Numbered from the stretch's first letter, positions 17,078 through 26,769 are shown. The stretch: 40,511 nucleotides of DNA from Rhodospirillales bacterium (GCA_903970615.1 CAJCJH010000104.1:1-40511), one strand, 5' to 3'. Notes: generated from the sequence alone by a model not told the origin. A program made the numbers and translations.

Positions 17078-20000
17078 ATGATGAAGCCGCGAGAGGAACC
17101 GCCAGATCGCCTGAGTTCCTGGATCGAGGATCAGCCGATCCAGATCAAGATGCTGCTGGCGTTCGGCGTGATCGTCGCCCTGTTCGCCATCGCCTGCGGC
17201 GTGATTTTCCGCACGCTCGATGCGCAGACCGAAGCGCGCGACTGGACCATCCACACTTACGAAGTGATTCAGCAAGACACCGCCGCGGTGCTGGCCTTGC
17301 GCGAACAACAGATCGGCGTGCGCGGCTTCCTGATCGATGGCGACGAAGGCGAACTGCAGTTGCACGATGCCGCAAAACAGGATTTCGATCGCCATCTGGC
17401 GAGACTGCGCAGCCTGACTTCCGATAACCCGATCCAGCAGACGCGGCTCGATCGCATTCGGGAAATCAAGGACGACTGGCAAAGCGGAATCGCCGATGTC
17501 GCGGTGGCGTCGATGCGCGAGGCGGTGCGCAGCGGCGATCGGCGCGCCGAGCTTGCCGCTCTTGCGGGCCGCACTTATTTGAACGGCGTCAACAGTCGCT
17601 TGTCGGTGGCGTTCAAGCTGTTCGATGAGATCAACGATACCGAAACCGCGCTGCTGCAGCATCGCAGTGAGCGGTTGCAGCAAACCGTGGCGCTGTCGCG
17701 CGACACTACCTGGGCGGCGCTACTGGCGGATGTGATCTTCGGCGCGCTCGCGCTGTATCTGGTGTCGCGCCTGCTGACGCGCCCGATCCGCGAACTCACG
17801 CAAGGGATGACGCAGCTGGCGGCGGGCGATCACACCATCGCAGTGCCGCGGCAGGCGCGGCAGGATGAAGTCGGTGCGATATCGCGTGCGCTGCAGGTGT
17901 TCAAGCAGATCACCATCGACGCCTTCGACCGCAACTGGGTGAAGTCGAACGTCGGCGAAGTTTCCAGCGAGTTGCAGGCGATGCAGTCGCCGCGCGCGTT
18001 CGCCGCCAGGCTGGTCAGCACCACGGCACCGCGTCTCGGCTGCGCGCTCGCCGTGTTTTACCTGTATCGAGAAGACACCGGCCAGCTGGAGCGGCTCGGC
18101 AGTTACGGGCTGACGGAGATCGGCGCGGGCAGTGCTTGCATCAAACTGGGCGAAGGTCTGGTCGGCACCTGCGCGCAGGAACGCAAGCCGATCGTGTTGC
18201 AGGACGTGCCGGCGAATTATTTCCGCATTGCTTCGGGTCTCGGCGACACGCTGCCGCGCAGCCTGATGCTGCTACCGGTAATCAACAACGAACGGCTGCT
18301 CGGCGTGATCGAACTGGCATCGATACGGCCATTCTCAGCGGTGCATCAAAACTTCCTCGACGAGCTGCTGCCGGTGCTGGGTCTGGCGCTGGAAAATCTG
18401 CTGCGTGCCGCCAGAACCCAGCAATTGCTGGAAGAAACGCAGGCACAGTCGGAGGAATTGCAGTCGTCCGAAGAAGCACTGCGCGTGCAGCAGGAAGAGT
18501 TGCGCGCGATCAACGATGCGCTGCAAGCCAACAGCACCGAACTCGAGCAGCAGTCGGCGCGGCTGCGTTCATCGGAAGAAGAACTGCGCGTGCAGGCCGA
18601 GGAATTGCAGGCCTCGAACGAGGAATTGCGCGAAAAAAGCGAGCGTCTGAATGCGCAGAAAGACGTGCTGGAAGCCTTGCAGAAAGACACGCAGGAAAAG
18701 GCCGACGAACTGGCGCGCGCAAGCCAGTACAAATCGGATTTTCTGGCCAATATGTCGCACGAATTGCGCACGCCGCTGAATAGCCTGCTGATTCTCTCTC
18801 GTGGTCTGGCCGACAACGAAGACGGCAATCTGAACGATGAGCAGATCGAGTCCTCGCGCATCATCCATGAATCCGGTTCGAGTCTGCTGCGGCTGATCAA
18901 CGACATTCTGGATTTGTCGAAAGTCGAAGCCGGCAAAATGGAAGTTGCCGAAGAGCCGGTGCCGCTGGATGGATTCGCCACCGCGCTGTTGCGAAATTTC
19001 CGTCATGTCGCCGCGGAAAAAATGCTTGAATTTGTGGTTGAAATCGAACCCGGCTTGCCGGCGTCGCTGCATACCGATGCCGGCAAGCTCGACCAGATCA
19101 TCGGTAATCTGCTGAGCAACGCGTTCAAGTTCACCAAGCAAGGCGCGGTGCGCGTGAAGATTGCGCGGCCGTCGGCGCAGATGCGCTTGCCGGCCGGTGC
19201 GAGCGCACACAACAGCCTCGCGTTCGCGGTACAAGACACCGGTATCGGTATTCCGGCGGACAAGTTTGCGAAGATTTTCCAGGCGTTCGAGCAGGTGGAC
19301 ACCCGCACCAGCCGCGAGTATGGCGGTACTGGCCTGGGGCTTTCGATCGCGCGCGGCATGGCGCACCTGCTCGGCGGAGATATCTCGATGTCGAGCGAAG
19401 CCGGCAAGGGCAGCGTGTTCACACTGGTGCTGCCGGAACGCGCTTCGGCGAGTCTGTCAGGTGGACTGTCGTCGGCTGCAATCGCTCACCTCAGCACGCC
19501 GGTTGCCGCGAGCAGCGCCTTCAATGTCTCCGGCGAAAATGCGCCGCCGCGCGCCGCCAGCACCACGCCGCCGGTTTTGCCGCTGGCGCCTTTCATTGTC
19601 GACGACCGCGATCAAATCACCGCCGGCGATACCGTGATTCTGGTGATCGAGGACGATCCCGCGTTCCAGCGCATTCTCGGCGAGATGATCCGCCGCAAGC
19701 ACTTCAAGGTGCTGGCTGCGAGCGATGGCGAATCCGGTTTGGCTTTGGCGAAAACGCACAAGCCCACTGGTATTCTGCTCGATGTGATGCTGCCCGGCAT
19801 CGACGGCTGGACAGTGATGGACCGGCTTAAATCGGACATCGCCACGCGCCATATCCCGGTGCATTTCATTTCCGCGCTCGACGAACACGGCCGCGGTCTC
19901 GGCATGGGCGCGGTCGGCTTCCTGACCAAGCCGGTCAGCCGCGATGCGATCGGCAAAGCGTTCGAGCGCCTGCTGCACTTCGCGCCCGGCACGCCGCGCC

Positions 20001-20776
20001 GCGTGCTGGTGATCGATGACGATGCCAACGCGCGCGCCGCCGTGCGCAAACTGGTTGCGGATAACGACACCGACTGCATTGATGCGGCGAGCGGCGAAGA
20101 TGCGCTGGTGCGGCTCGCAGGCGGCAAGATCGATTGCATCATCCTTGATCTTGGCCTGCCCGGCATGGATGGTTTTGAATTTCTCGAACGCGCCAACGCG
20201 CTCGGTTCGGTACCGCCGGTGGTGGTCTATTCGGGACGCGAACTGACGCGCGACGAAAATCTGCGGCTGCGGCAGTACACCGACAGCATCGTCATCAAGG
20301 GCGCGCGTTCGCCCGAGCGGCTGCTCGATGAAGTGAGCCTGTTCCTGCACAGCATTCGCGCCCGGCCGTTGGCGCCTACCGCGCCACGCGATATCGATCC
20401 GCAACTGTCCGGACGCACCGTGCTGGTGGTCGACGACGACATGCGCAATATTTTTGCGCTGTCGAAAGCGCTGCGCAATCGCGGCCTCAAAGTGTTGATG
20501 GCGCAGGACGGCGCCAAGGCTCTGAAGCAGCTGGGCGACAACGTGGAAATTGCTGTGGTGCTGATGGATATCATGATGCCCGGCATGGATGGCTACGAAA
20601 CCATGCGCGAAATCCGCAAGCAGCCGCAATACCGCGATCTGCCGATCATCGCGCTGACCGCGAAAGCGATGCGCGGCGACCGCGAGAAATGTCTCGAAGC
20701 CGGCGCCAACGATTATCTGTCGAAGCCGATCGATGTCGACAAGCTGTTGTCGATGATGCGGGTGTGGGTGAGCTGA
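17078..20776 (+). CDS. CHASE3-HAMP-GAF hybrid histidine kinase with three REC domains
   Basis: A 1232-aa inner-membrane sensor kinase. Order: TM1 (about 22-45), periplasmic CHASE3 (REQQIGVRGFLIDGDEGE), TM2 (about 210-231), HAMP (TRPIRELTQGMTQLAAGDH), GAF (about 305-450), a long Glu/Gln-rich coiled coil (about 455-550), HisKA with His561 in NMSHELRTPLNSLL, and HATPase (IGNLLSNAFKFT; DTGIGIP; GGTGLGLSIARG). Three receivers start near 850 (VIEDDPAF, phospho-site ILLDVMLPG), 975 (VLVIDDDANA, IILDLGLPG) and 1115 (VLVVDDDMRN, VLMDIMMPG). The last has the usual Lys (DYLSKPI). It heads a cluster with cheR, cheB and a REC-GGDEF gene. The signal is unknown. Confidence 0.95.
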   Translation: MMKPREEPPDRLSSWIEDQPIQIKMLLAFGVIVALFAIACGVIFRTLDAQTEARDWTIHTYEVIQQDTAAVLALREQQIGVRGFLIDGDEGELQLHDAAKQDFDRHLARLRSLTSDNPIQQTRLDRIREIKDDWQSGIADVAVASMREAVRSGDRRAELAALAGRTYLNGVNSRLSVAFKLFDEINDTETALLQHRSERLQQTVALSRDTTWAALLADVIFGALALYLVSRLLTRPIRELTQGMTQLAAGDHTIAVPRQARQDEVGAISRALQVFKQITIDAFDRNWVKSNVGEVSSELQAMQSPRAFAARLVSTTAPRLGCALAVFYLYREDTGQLERLGSYGLTEIGAGSACIKLGEGLVGTCAQERKPIVLQDVPANYFRIASGLGDTLPRSLMLLPVINNERLLGVIELASIRPFSAVHQNFLDELLPVLGLALENLLRAARTQQLLEETQAQSEELQSSEEALRVQQEELRAINDALQANSTELEQQSARLRSSEEELRVQAEELQASNEELREKSERLNAQKDVLEALQKDTQEKADELARASQYKSDFLANMSHELRTPLNSLLILSRGLADNEDGNLNDEQIESSRIIHESGSSLLRLINDILDLSKVEAGKMEVAEEPVPLDGFATALLRNFRHVAAEKMLEFVVEIEPGLPASLHTDAGKLDQIIGNLLSNAFKFTKQGAVRVKIARPSAQMRLPAGASAHNSLAFAVQDTGIGIPADKFAKIFQAFEQVDTRTSREYGGTGLGLSIARGMAHLLGGDISMSSEAGKGSVFTLVLPERASASLSGGLSSAAIAHLSTPVAASSAFNVSGENAPPRAASTTPPVLPLAPFIVDDRDQITAGDTVILVIEDDPAFQRILGEMIRRKHFKVLAASDGESGLALAKTHKPTGILLDVMLPGIDGWTVMDRLKSDIATRHIPVHFISALDEHGRGLGMGAVGFLTKPVSRDAIGKAFERLLHFAPGTPRRVLVIDDDANARAAVRKLVADNDTDCIDAASGEDALVRLAGGKIDCIILDLGLPGMDGFEFLERANALGSVPPVVVYSGRELTRDENLRLRQYTDSIVIKGARSPERLLDEVSLFLHSIRARPLAPTAPRDIDPQLSGRTVLVVDDDMRNIFALSKALRNRGLKVLMAQDGAKALKQLGDNVEIAVVLMDIMMPGMDGYETMREIRKQPQYRDLPIIALTAKAMRGDREKCLEAGANDYLSKPIDVDKLLSMMRVWVS

Positions 20777-20959
20777 TGCAGCAAGCACCGCTCGCTGCAT
20801 TAGCGAACGACCGGATACGAATATCCGGGCCGGGCTTTCCCGAAATCGCTAACGTCTCGCCATGGATGGTAACTCTGAACTCAACAGAGGCACGAGCACT
20901 GATTCGCGCATCAGCTAAAAGCTGGACGATCGGCCGATACGCCTCGCTTCTTGCCGCCG

Positions 20960-21808
20960 ATGCACAATATCCCCATGGCCCGCCCGGAACCCGAAGACGT
21001 TGAAATCGAGCTGTTCATCCGCGCGCTGCAATTGCGCCATGGCTACGATTTTTCGCAGTACACGCGGGCGTCGTTCAAGCGCCGGGTGCTGAACCTGGTC
21101 ACCGCGCAAGGCTTCGGCAGCATCAGCGAAATGACCGGCCGCCTGCTACGCGACGATGCGTTTGTAGCACCCTTGGTGGCCGGCCTTTCGGTACCGGTGT
21201 CGGACATGTTCCGTAATCCCGGCGTGTTCAAGGCGCTGCGCGAAGCCGTGTTCCCGTTGCTGAAATCCTACCCCAATCTGAACATCTGGCAGGCTGGCTG
21301 CGCATTTGGTGAAGAGGTGTATTCGCTGGCGATTCTGCTGCAGGAAGCGGGCTTGTACGAGCGCACGCAAATTTATGCCACCGACTTCAACGATGCTGCG
21401 CTGGCGCGCGCGCAGGAAGGCATTTTCCCGGCACGCGAAGCGCGCACGTATTCGGAAAACTATCTCGCCGCGGGCGGCGCCGGGTCGTTCTCGGATTACT
21501 ATCATGCGCGTTATGAGCACATCAAACTCGACGAACAGTTGAAGCGCAATATCACCTTCGCCAATCACAATCTGGTGGCCGATGGCATCTTCTGCGAACC
21601 GCATCTGATCCTGTGCCGCAATGTCTTGATCTACTTCACCGACACCCTGCAGAATCGCGTCTTGAGTCTTTTCCGCGACAGCCTGATCCGTGGCGGATTC
21701 CTGTGCCTCGGCAACAAGGAAACGCTCGACTTCGCACCGGCCGGCAAAGATTTCGTCGCCGTTGATCGCCGCGCGCGGATTTTTCGGCGGGCTTCCAGTA
21801 ATCAGTGA
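20960..21808 (+). CDS. CheR-type protein-glutamate methyltransferase
   Basis: S-adenosylmethionine-dependent methyltransferase that methylates glutamate side chains on receptors. The N-terminal helical domain is present (HGYDFSQYTRASFKRRV), then the SAM-binding motif WQAGCAFGEEVYSLAILL (usual CSTGEEPYS) and the downstream ATDFND and LILCRNVLIYF motifs. 282 aa, normal for CheR. Starts are possible at ATG 20960 or 20975; neither has a good ribosome site. The 183 bp before it contain only a 7-bp hairpin at 20811-20828. Its stop codon overlaps the GTG of the cheB gene. No chemoreceptor is encoded here, so its target may be the neighbouring sensor kinase. Confidence 0.92.
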   Translation: MHNIPMARPEPEDVEIELFIRALQLRHGYDFSQYTRASFKRRVLNLVTAQGFGSISEMTGRLLRDDAFVAPLVAGLSVPVSDMFRNPGVFKALREAVFPLLKSYPNLNIWQAGCAFGEEVYSLAILLQEAGLYERTQIYATDFNDAALARAQEGIFPAREARTYSENYLAAGGAGSFSDYYHARYEHIKLDEQLKRNITFANHNLVADGIFCEPHLILCRNVLIYFTDTLQNRVLSLFRDSLIRGGFLCLGNKETLDFAPAGKDFVAVDRRARIFRRASSNQ

Positions 21809-22377
21809 GCGACGCCGCGGCCGCCGCGGTCGTCATCGGCTGTTCGGCCGGCGGTTTGCATGCCTTGCGCATCGTGCTTGCCGGTTTGCGCCCACAATTG
21901 CCGGCGGCGTTGGTTGTGGTTTGTCACACAGGTTCTGAGGATGTGGAAATGCTGGTGGGTTTATTGAAACGCGATTGCGCCTTGCCGGTTTCCGAAGCCG
22001 GCGAGCGCTGTCAATTGCTCGAAGGCCAGGTGCATGTCGCGCCTTCGGGCTATCACTTGTATATCGAACAGGAACGGCGCTTTTCGCTGTCGATCGACCC
22101 CAAGGTCTGTTTCGTGCGGCCTTCGATCGACGTGCTATTCGAATCCGCAGCGCAAGCATTTACCTCGAAGCTCGCCGCCGTGGTGATGACCGGCGCCAAC
22201 GACGATGGTGCGCTCGGCTTGCGTGCGGTGCGCGCGCGCGGCGGCCTTGCGATCGTGCAGAACCCGGCCGAAGCATTGGCGCCGGCGATGCCGCAGGCGG
22301 CGCTGAATCTGGCCGGTGCCGATCATGTCTGCCAGCTCGCCGAAATTGCGCCGGTCATCAACCGGTGGTGCGCATGA
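21805..22377 (+). CDS. CheB-type methylesterase, no receiver domain
   Basis: Catalytic domain of CheB (190 aa), which hydrolyses glutamyl methyl esters or deamidates glutamine. The nucleophile is in VIGCSAGGLHAL, the His in VVVCHTGS and the Asp in MTGANDDGALGLRAV; QNPAEALAPAMPQAAL is the conserved C-terminal segment. The N-terminal receiver of chemotaxis CheB is missing, so phosphorylation control would have to come from elsewhere, perhaps the receivers of the kinase. The GTG start overlaps the cheR stop (GTGA) and its own stop overlaps the next ATG (ATGA), so translation is probably coupled. Confidence 0.92.
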   Translation: MSDAAAAAVVIGCSAGGLHALRIVLAGLRPQLPAALVVVCHTGSEDVEMLVGLLKRDCALPVSEAGERCQLLEGQVHVAPSGYHLYIEQERRFSLSIDPKVCFVRPSIDVLFESAAQAFTSKLAAVVMTGANDDGALGLRAVRARGGLAIVQNPAEALAPAMPQAALNLAGADHVCQLAEIAPVINRWCA

Positions 22378-23381
22378 GCGATGAAGTGCCGAAGGTTCTG
22401 GTGGTGGACGATTCGCTGGCGAACCGCGTCGCGCTGCGGCGTCTGCTGGCAAAACTCTCCGTGCAGGTGGTGGAGGCGGACGGCGGCAGCGAAGCTTTGG
22501 CGGCGTGTCTGGATCACGAATTCGCGCTGATCCTGCTCGATGTCAACATGCCCGGCATGGATGGCTTCGAGGTTGCCGCCTGTCTTGGCGCGGAGCCGAG
22601 TACGCGCGATATTCCGATCATCTTCGTCACCGCCGCGTACTCCGACCTGAATCAGTTGCAGGGCTATGGTTCGGGTGCAGTCGACTATATCGCCAAGCCG
22701 ATCAACGAAGCGATTTTATTGTCGAAGGTCAAGATCTTCCTGGAGCTTTACAACAGCAAGGTCCAGTTGAAGGACGCGCTCGAACAGCTCTACGAACGCA
22801 ACCGCGAATTACGCATCGAAGTTGCCGAGCGTCAGCGCGCCGAAGAAGCCGCGCGACATCGCGCCACGCACGATTCGCTGACCGGCCTGGCCAATCGCGC
22901 CTTGTTCATGGATCGGCTGCAGGCCGCGATCGAACGCTATCGGCGGCGTCCGCTGGCGTTCGCGCTGGCTTATCTGGATATCGACAAGTTCAAGCCGGTG
23001 AACGATCAGTATGGCCACACTGCGGGCGATCAACTGCTGATTGCGATTGCTGATCGCATGCGTGAAAACACGCGCGGCAGCGATACCGTCGCCCGGCTCG
23101 GCGGCGATGAATTCGCGGTCATCATGGAAGATGCGCCGAACAGCGAACTGATGGTGCAGCGGCTCATCGAAACGCTGTGCAAGGAGCTGCAGCGGCCTTA
23201 TACGCTGCTGGTCGACGGCCAGCAGATTACGGTTGAAATCGGCACCAGTGTGGGCATCGCCTTGTTTCCGCAGCACGGCAAAAACAGCGATCTGCTGATT
23301 CAAAGCGCCGACAACGCGATGTACGCCGCCAAGCGCAGCGGCAGCAATGGGTTCCTGCTGGCGCTGCCGTCCGCCGATTGA
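22374..23381 (+). CDS. REC-GGDEF response regulator, diguanylate cyclase
   Basis: Output protein of the cluster (335 aa). A receiver domain (VLVVDDSLANR; phospho-Asp in LILLDVNMPG; Lys in YIAKPI) is joined by a coiled-coil linker (LYERNRELRIEVAERQRAEE) to a GGDEF domain that starts HDSLTGLANRALF. The active site is intact (RLGGDEFAV), and an RxxD product-inhibition site (RGSD) sits five residues before it, so it should make cyclic di-GMP and be feedback-inhibited. ATG 22374 overlaps the cheB stop by 4 bp; a longer in-frame opening to 21975 is an artefact of the cheB region. It is the likely phosphoacceptor of the hybrid kinase. Confidence 0.95.
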   Translation: MSDEVPKVLVVDDSLANRVALRRLLAKLSVQVVEADGGSEALAACLDHEFALILLDVNMPGMDGFEVAACLGAEPSTRDIPIIFVTAAYSDLNQLQGYGSGAVDYIAKPINEAILLSKVKIFLELYNSKVQLKDALEQLYERNRELRIEVAERQRAEEAARHRATHDSLTGLANRALFMDRLQAAIERYRRRPLAFALAYLDIDKFKPVNDQYGHTAGDQLLIAIADRMRENTRGSDTVARLGGDEFAVIMEDAPNSELMVQRLIETLCKELQRPYTLLVDGQQITVEIGTSVGIALFPQHGKNSDLLIQSADNAMYAAKRSGSNGFLLALPSAD

Positions 23382-23438
23382 TCGATCTCGAATGCGCACT
23401 TGAATCGGTGCGTTAAATCGCAGCATCAAACCTCAGCA

Positions 23439-24128
23439 TCAAGCGCCAGGCCGCCGCAGTTTATATAGCGCGTTTTCGCAAAAAAGATTCGGTGCCAAGC
23501 CAATCAGCTTGCCGGTGCCGTGGCGCCGGTCGAGCAGCGCGCGCTCCAGCACGGACCAGCCGAATTCGCGGCACAGCGCTTCAAAATCATCCAGCGTGCA
23601 GAGATGGATATTGTCGGTGTCGTACCACTGCGAAGGCAGCGCCGGCGTCAGCGGCATGCGGCCGCGCAGCAGCGCCAGCCGCACGCGCCAGTGGCCGAAA
23701 TTGGGAAAGGTGACGATCACTTCGCGGCCGACGCGCAGCATTTCCGCCAGTACCAGATCGGGCCGCACCAGCGCCTGCAGCGCATGCGTCATCACCACAT
23801 AATCGAACGCGCCAGTGGCGAAATCGGCGAGCCCGTCGTCGATGTCGGCCTGGATCACATTGATACCAGCCTGAATGCAGGCGGCGACATTGTCCGGATC
23901 GATTTCCAGACCATAGCCGCGCACCTGTCGCGTGCGCGCGAGATGTGCCAGCAGCACGCCATCGCCGCAGCCGAGATCAAGAATGCGCGCGCCCGGCGCG
24001 ATCCAGTCGCTGATGCGCGCGAGATCGGGCCGCAATTCGTTCGTACGATTTTGGGGGCGATTATCAGGACGATTATGAGCGCGCTCGACGATGCGCTCGT
24101 TCGCCTGATGACCGATCCGAGCGCTCAT
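23439..24128 (-). CDS. metW: Methionine biosynthesis protein MetW
   Basis: SAM-dependent methyltransferase-fold protein that partners MetX in methionine synthesis. Motif I is [18 protein letters not shown], and the family segments [13 protein letters not shown] and [11 protein letters not shown] are present. 229 aa is longer than the usual 195-210: family sequence begins near [11 protein letters not shown] (about residue 33), and the extra N-terminus contains the tetrapeptides [12 protein letters not shown], encoded by a 12-bp tandem repeat. The ATG at 24128 overlaps the metX stop (ATGA), which supports this start; a TTG next to the LRPDL segment is an alternative that would exclude the repeat. 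Confidence 0.93.
   Translation of the reverse strand: MSARIGHQANERIVERAHNRPDNRPQNRTNELRPDLARISDWIAPGARILDLGCGDGVLLAHLARTRQVRGYGLEIDPDNVAACIQAGINVIQADIDDGLADFATGAFDYVVMTHALQALVRPDLVLAEMLRVGREVIVTFPNFGHWRVRLALLRGRMPLTPALPSQWYDTDNIHLCTLDDFEALCREFGWSVLERALLDRRHGTGKLIGLAPNLFCENALYKLRRPGA
24039..24074 (-). repeat. 12-bp tandem repeat, three units, in metW N-terminus
   Basis: Read on the minus strand, three 12-bp units begin AATCG: AATCGTCCTGAT, AATCGCCCCCAA, AATCGTACGAAC. They encode [12 protein letters not shown] ahead of the conserved MetW fold. The unit length, the ATCG core and the CCTGAT end match the array in the MATE gene at 838-897. Confidence 0.7.
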
Positions 24129-25342
24129 GCCGCAAGCTCTCCGGCAACACGCTGCAAGTAGCCGCGCAGCACCGCCTGATATTCCGGCAGCGGCATCAGA
24201 AAGTCGTCATGACCCAGCGGCGAATCGATTACTGCGTAGCTGACATCGCGGTTCGCAACCACCAGCGCATTGACGATTTCACGCGAGCGTTCTGGCGAAA
24301 AACGCCAGTCGGCATCGAACGCGATCACCAGAAATTTTGCCTGCGCGTGGGCAAATGCTGCGGCGAGATCGTCGCCGTATTCGCGCGCCGGATCAAAGTA
24401 GTCGATCGCCTTGGTCATCAACAAGTAAGTATTCGCATCGAAGCGGTCGACGAAGCTCTGACCTTGATAACGCAGATAGCTTTCGACTTCGAATTCGACT
24501 TCGTAGTTGAACGCGAAACGGCCATCGCCGCCGCCGCGCAAGACGCGGCCGAAACGCGCACGCATCGCATCGTCGGAAAGATAGGTGATGTGGCCGAGCA
24601 TGCGCGCAAGCTTGAGTCCGCGCGAAGGCTTGGCCCCCACGGCCGCATATCTGCCCTCGTGAAAATCCGGATCGGAGATGATCGCCTGCCGAGCGATTTC
24701 GTTGAATGCGATGTTCTGCGCCGATGCGCGCGGCGCAGAGGCAATCACCAGCGCGTGCTTCAAACGGCCCGGACAATCGATCGCCCATTGCATCACCTGC
24801 ATGCCGCCGAGCGAACCGCCGATCACCGCGGCCCAGCAGTCGATGCCGAGTTGATCGGCCAAAAGCGCCTGCGAGCGCACCCAGTCGCGCACGGTAATGA
24901 TCGGAAAATCCGGACCCCAGGCCTGGCCGGTTTCGGGGTTGATCGTGGTCGGACCGGTCGAGCCGCGGCAGCCACCGAGGTTGTTCAGCGCGACCACGAA
25001 AAATTGATTCGTATCGATCGGTTTGCGGGGACCGATGGCGGAATCCCACCAGCCGGGTTTGCGATCGTCCGCGGCGTGAAAACCGGCCGCGTGATGATCG
25101 CCGGACAAGGCATGGCAGATCAGCACCGCGTTGCTGCGCGCGGCGTTGAGTGTGCCGTAGGTCTCGATCATCAAAGAGTGCTGCGGCAGGCTGCGGCCGC
25201 AATCAAGCAGCAAAGGCTGACTGATTTCAATTGCGCGCGGCACGACGACGCCGACGCTGTCGGTCGCAGCTGTCGCGGCATTTGGCGGACTCGAAGCCAG
25301 GCCGCGATCGACCGCCGTGCTCACCTGCGGCAACTCAGACAA
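24125..25342 (-). CDS. metX: Homoserine O-acyltransferase MetX
   Basis: Alpha/beta-hydrolase-fold enzyme that activates homoserine by acylation at the start of methionine synthesis. Signatures: [27 protein letters not shown], nucleophile elbow [12 protein letters not shown], the catalytic Asp near [12 protein letters not shown], and His in LGHDDFLMP. MetX enzymes use acetyl- or succinyl-CoA depending on a few residues, so the donor is left open. The start is uncertain: TTG 25342 or GTG 25324, with no ATG before the conserved region. The gene overlaps yggT upstream by 8 bp and metW downstream by 4 bp. Confidence 0.94.
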   Translation of the reverse strand: MSELPQVSTAVDRGLASSPPNAATAATDSVGVVVPRAIEISQPLLLDCGRSLPQHSLMIETYGTLNAARSNAVLICHALSGDHHAAGFHAADDRKPGWWDSAIGPRKPIDTNQFFVVALNNLGGCRGSTGPTTINPETGQAWGPDFPIITVRDWVRSQALLADQLGIDCWAAVIGGSLGGMQVMQWAIDCPGRLKHALVIASAPRASAQNIAFNEIARQAIISDPDFHEGRYAAVGAKPSRGLKLARMLGHITYLSDDAMRARFGRVLRGGGDGRFAFNYEVEFEVESYLRYQGQSFVDRFDANTYLLMTKAIDYFDPAREYGDDLAAAFAHAQAKFLVIAFDADWRFSPERSREIVNALVVANRDVSYAVIDSPLGHDDFLMPLPEYQAVLRGYLQRVAGELAA

Positions 25343-25892
25343 AGAAGCCGGGCAGCGGCAGCAGACGATACACCACCTGTAGCGCGATCATCACCACCAG
25401 CGGCGAGAGATCGAGCCCGGCAATCGCCGGCAAAATGCGCCGCACCGGCCGCAGCAGCGGTTCGTTCAGGCTCCACAAAACATTCGCCGCCGGGTTGCTG
25501 GTGCCGGGGCCGACCCACGACAGGATCGCCTGCACGAACAGGCTCAGCGTGTACAAACGCAGCAGCATCGCGGCAACTTTGAGCAGCGCAAACCAGGCCG
25601 CCAGTAACAGCGGAATCTGCGCGCTGAGCACGCTGCCGATGGCTTCCACTTCGATCATCGCGAGCAGCAGAACCACCAGCGCGCTGGCGATATCGAAGCG
25701 TTTGTAGCGTGGCAATGCGCGCGTCATCGGAACGATGATCGGCTGCGTCATGCGCCACACCAGTTGCGAGATCGGATTATAGAAATCGGCGCGCACCAGC
25801 TGCAGCAACACGCGCAGCAGGAACAGGCAGACCGCGAGATCGAATACTGCGGAGATCAGGAACAGCAGAGCGTTATTGGTATTGGCACTCAT
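25335..25892 (-). CDS. YggT family membrane protein
   Basis: Integral inner-membrane protein of 185 aa with two copies of the YggT domain. Each has a hydrophobic helix, then an NPxxxxxW-type motif ([18 protein letters not shown] and [21 protein letters not shown]), then a second helix. The family is found next to proC in many proteobacteria and is implicated in osmotic or division-related functions, but the mechanism is unknown. ATG 25892 is preferred because the family begins here; the reading frame runs further only as an overlap with proC. It begins 13 bp after the proC stop. Confidence 0.92.
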   Translation of the reverse strand: MSANTNNALLFLISAVFDLAVCLFLLRVLLQLVRADFYNPISQLVWRMTQPIIVPMTRALPRYKRFDIASALVVLLLAMIEVEAIGSVLSAQIPLLLAAWFALLKVAAMLLRLYTLSLFVQAILSWVGPGTSNPAANVLWSLNEPLLRPVRRILPAIAGLDLSPLVVMIALQVVYRLLPLPGFFV

Positions 25893-25905
25893 GGGAGACG
25901 TGGCG

Positions 25906-26769
25906 TTATGAGAGTCGTTCGAGATCGTCGCCGCGTTCGCGCGAGCGTTGCTCAGCGGCGTGCAGGGCGTCGTTGAAAATACGGCCGAGCCCGGCGGATT
26001 CAAGCACCGCCAGCGCGGCCTCCGTCGCACCGCCTTTGGATGTGACCTGGCTGCGCAGCACGGCGACATCTTCGCTCGCGGCGGCCGCCATGCGCGCAGC
26101 GCCGATGAAGGTCTGCTGCGCCAGACGCTTGCTGATACTGGCATCCAGACCGAGTGCCACGCCTGCATCGCGCAAGATTTCCGTCAGCTTGAAGTAATAC
26201 GCCGGGCCGCAACCGGAGACAGCGGTGAGTGCGTCGAGCTGCGCTTCGCTGTCGACCCAGCAGACTTCGCCCGCCGCCGCCAGCAGCGCGTTTGCCTGCG
26301 CGCGCGCGGCTGCGGGCGTTGCCGCGGGCGCATACAAACCGCTGATTCCGGCCTGCAATAACGCCGGTGTATTCGGCATCGCGCGGATGATTGCGCAATC
26401 CGGCAAGCGTTTTATGAAGCTCGCTACGCGTACGCCGGCGGCAACGGAAATCACCGTGGTTCCGGGGGCGAGTTTGAATTGCGACAAGGCTGCCGCCATC
26501 TGCTGCGGTTTCACCGCGAGCACCACGATCGCGGCGTTGGCGGCGGCGGATGCGGCATCGGCAAACACCTGCACCTCAAAGCGAGCGGCGAGGCTGGCGG
26601 CGCGTTCCGCATTGCGTTGTGCAACACGAATGCGGCTGCGATCTAGCCCCGCGGCGATCAAGCCGCCGATCAAACTCGCGGCCATGTTGCCGCCGCCGAC
26701 GAAGCACACGGGCGGCAGATCGGCGGCGGCAATCTCATCGATGGCGGGTGCGGCAGTCACGGCAATCAA
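25906..26769 (-). CDS. proC: Pyrroline-5-carboxylate reductase
   Basis: Last enzyme of proline synthesis; NAD(P)H-dependent, cytoplasmic. The Rossmann motif is VCFVGGGNMAASLIGGL, followed by IVVLAVKPQQM, RAMPNTPAL and the C-terminal signature VTSKGGATEAALAVLE. 287 aa is slightly longer than E. coli ProC because of an N-terminal extension. The start is TTG 26769 or GTG 26760; no ATG is available upstream of the fold. It is first gene of the leftward operon proC-yggT-metX-metW and divergent from ilvA, with 174 bp between their starts. Confidence 0.95.
   Translation of the reverse strand: MIAVTAAPAIDEIAAADLPPVCFVGGGNMAASLIGGLIAAGLDRSRIRVAQRNAERAASLAARFEVQVFADAASAAANAAIVVLAVKPQQMAAALSQFKLAPGTTVISVAAGVRVASFIKRLPDCAIIRAMPNTPALLQAGISGLYAPAATPAAARAQANALLAAAGEVCWVDSEAQLDALTAVSGCGPAYYFKLTEILRDAGVALGLDASISKRLAQQTFIGAARMAAAASEDVAVLRSQVTSKGGATEAALAVLESAGLGRIFNDALHAAEQRSRERGDDLERLS

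Noticed and set aside
19457-20800. 447-codon open frame on the minus strand opposite the hybrid kinase receivers
   Set aside because: Very rich in His, Arg and Gln as expected for antisense of GC-rich coding DNA; the kinase on the other strand has intact motifs throughout.
24209-25582. 457-codon open frame on the plus strand opposite metX
   Set aside because: It mirrors metX, a certain gene, and has the composition of a GC-rich antisense shadow, with no domain pattern or ribosome site.
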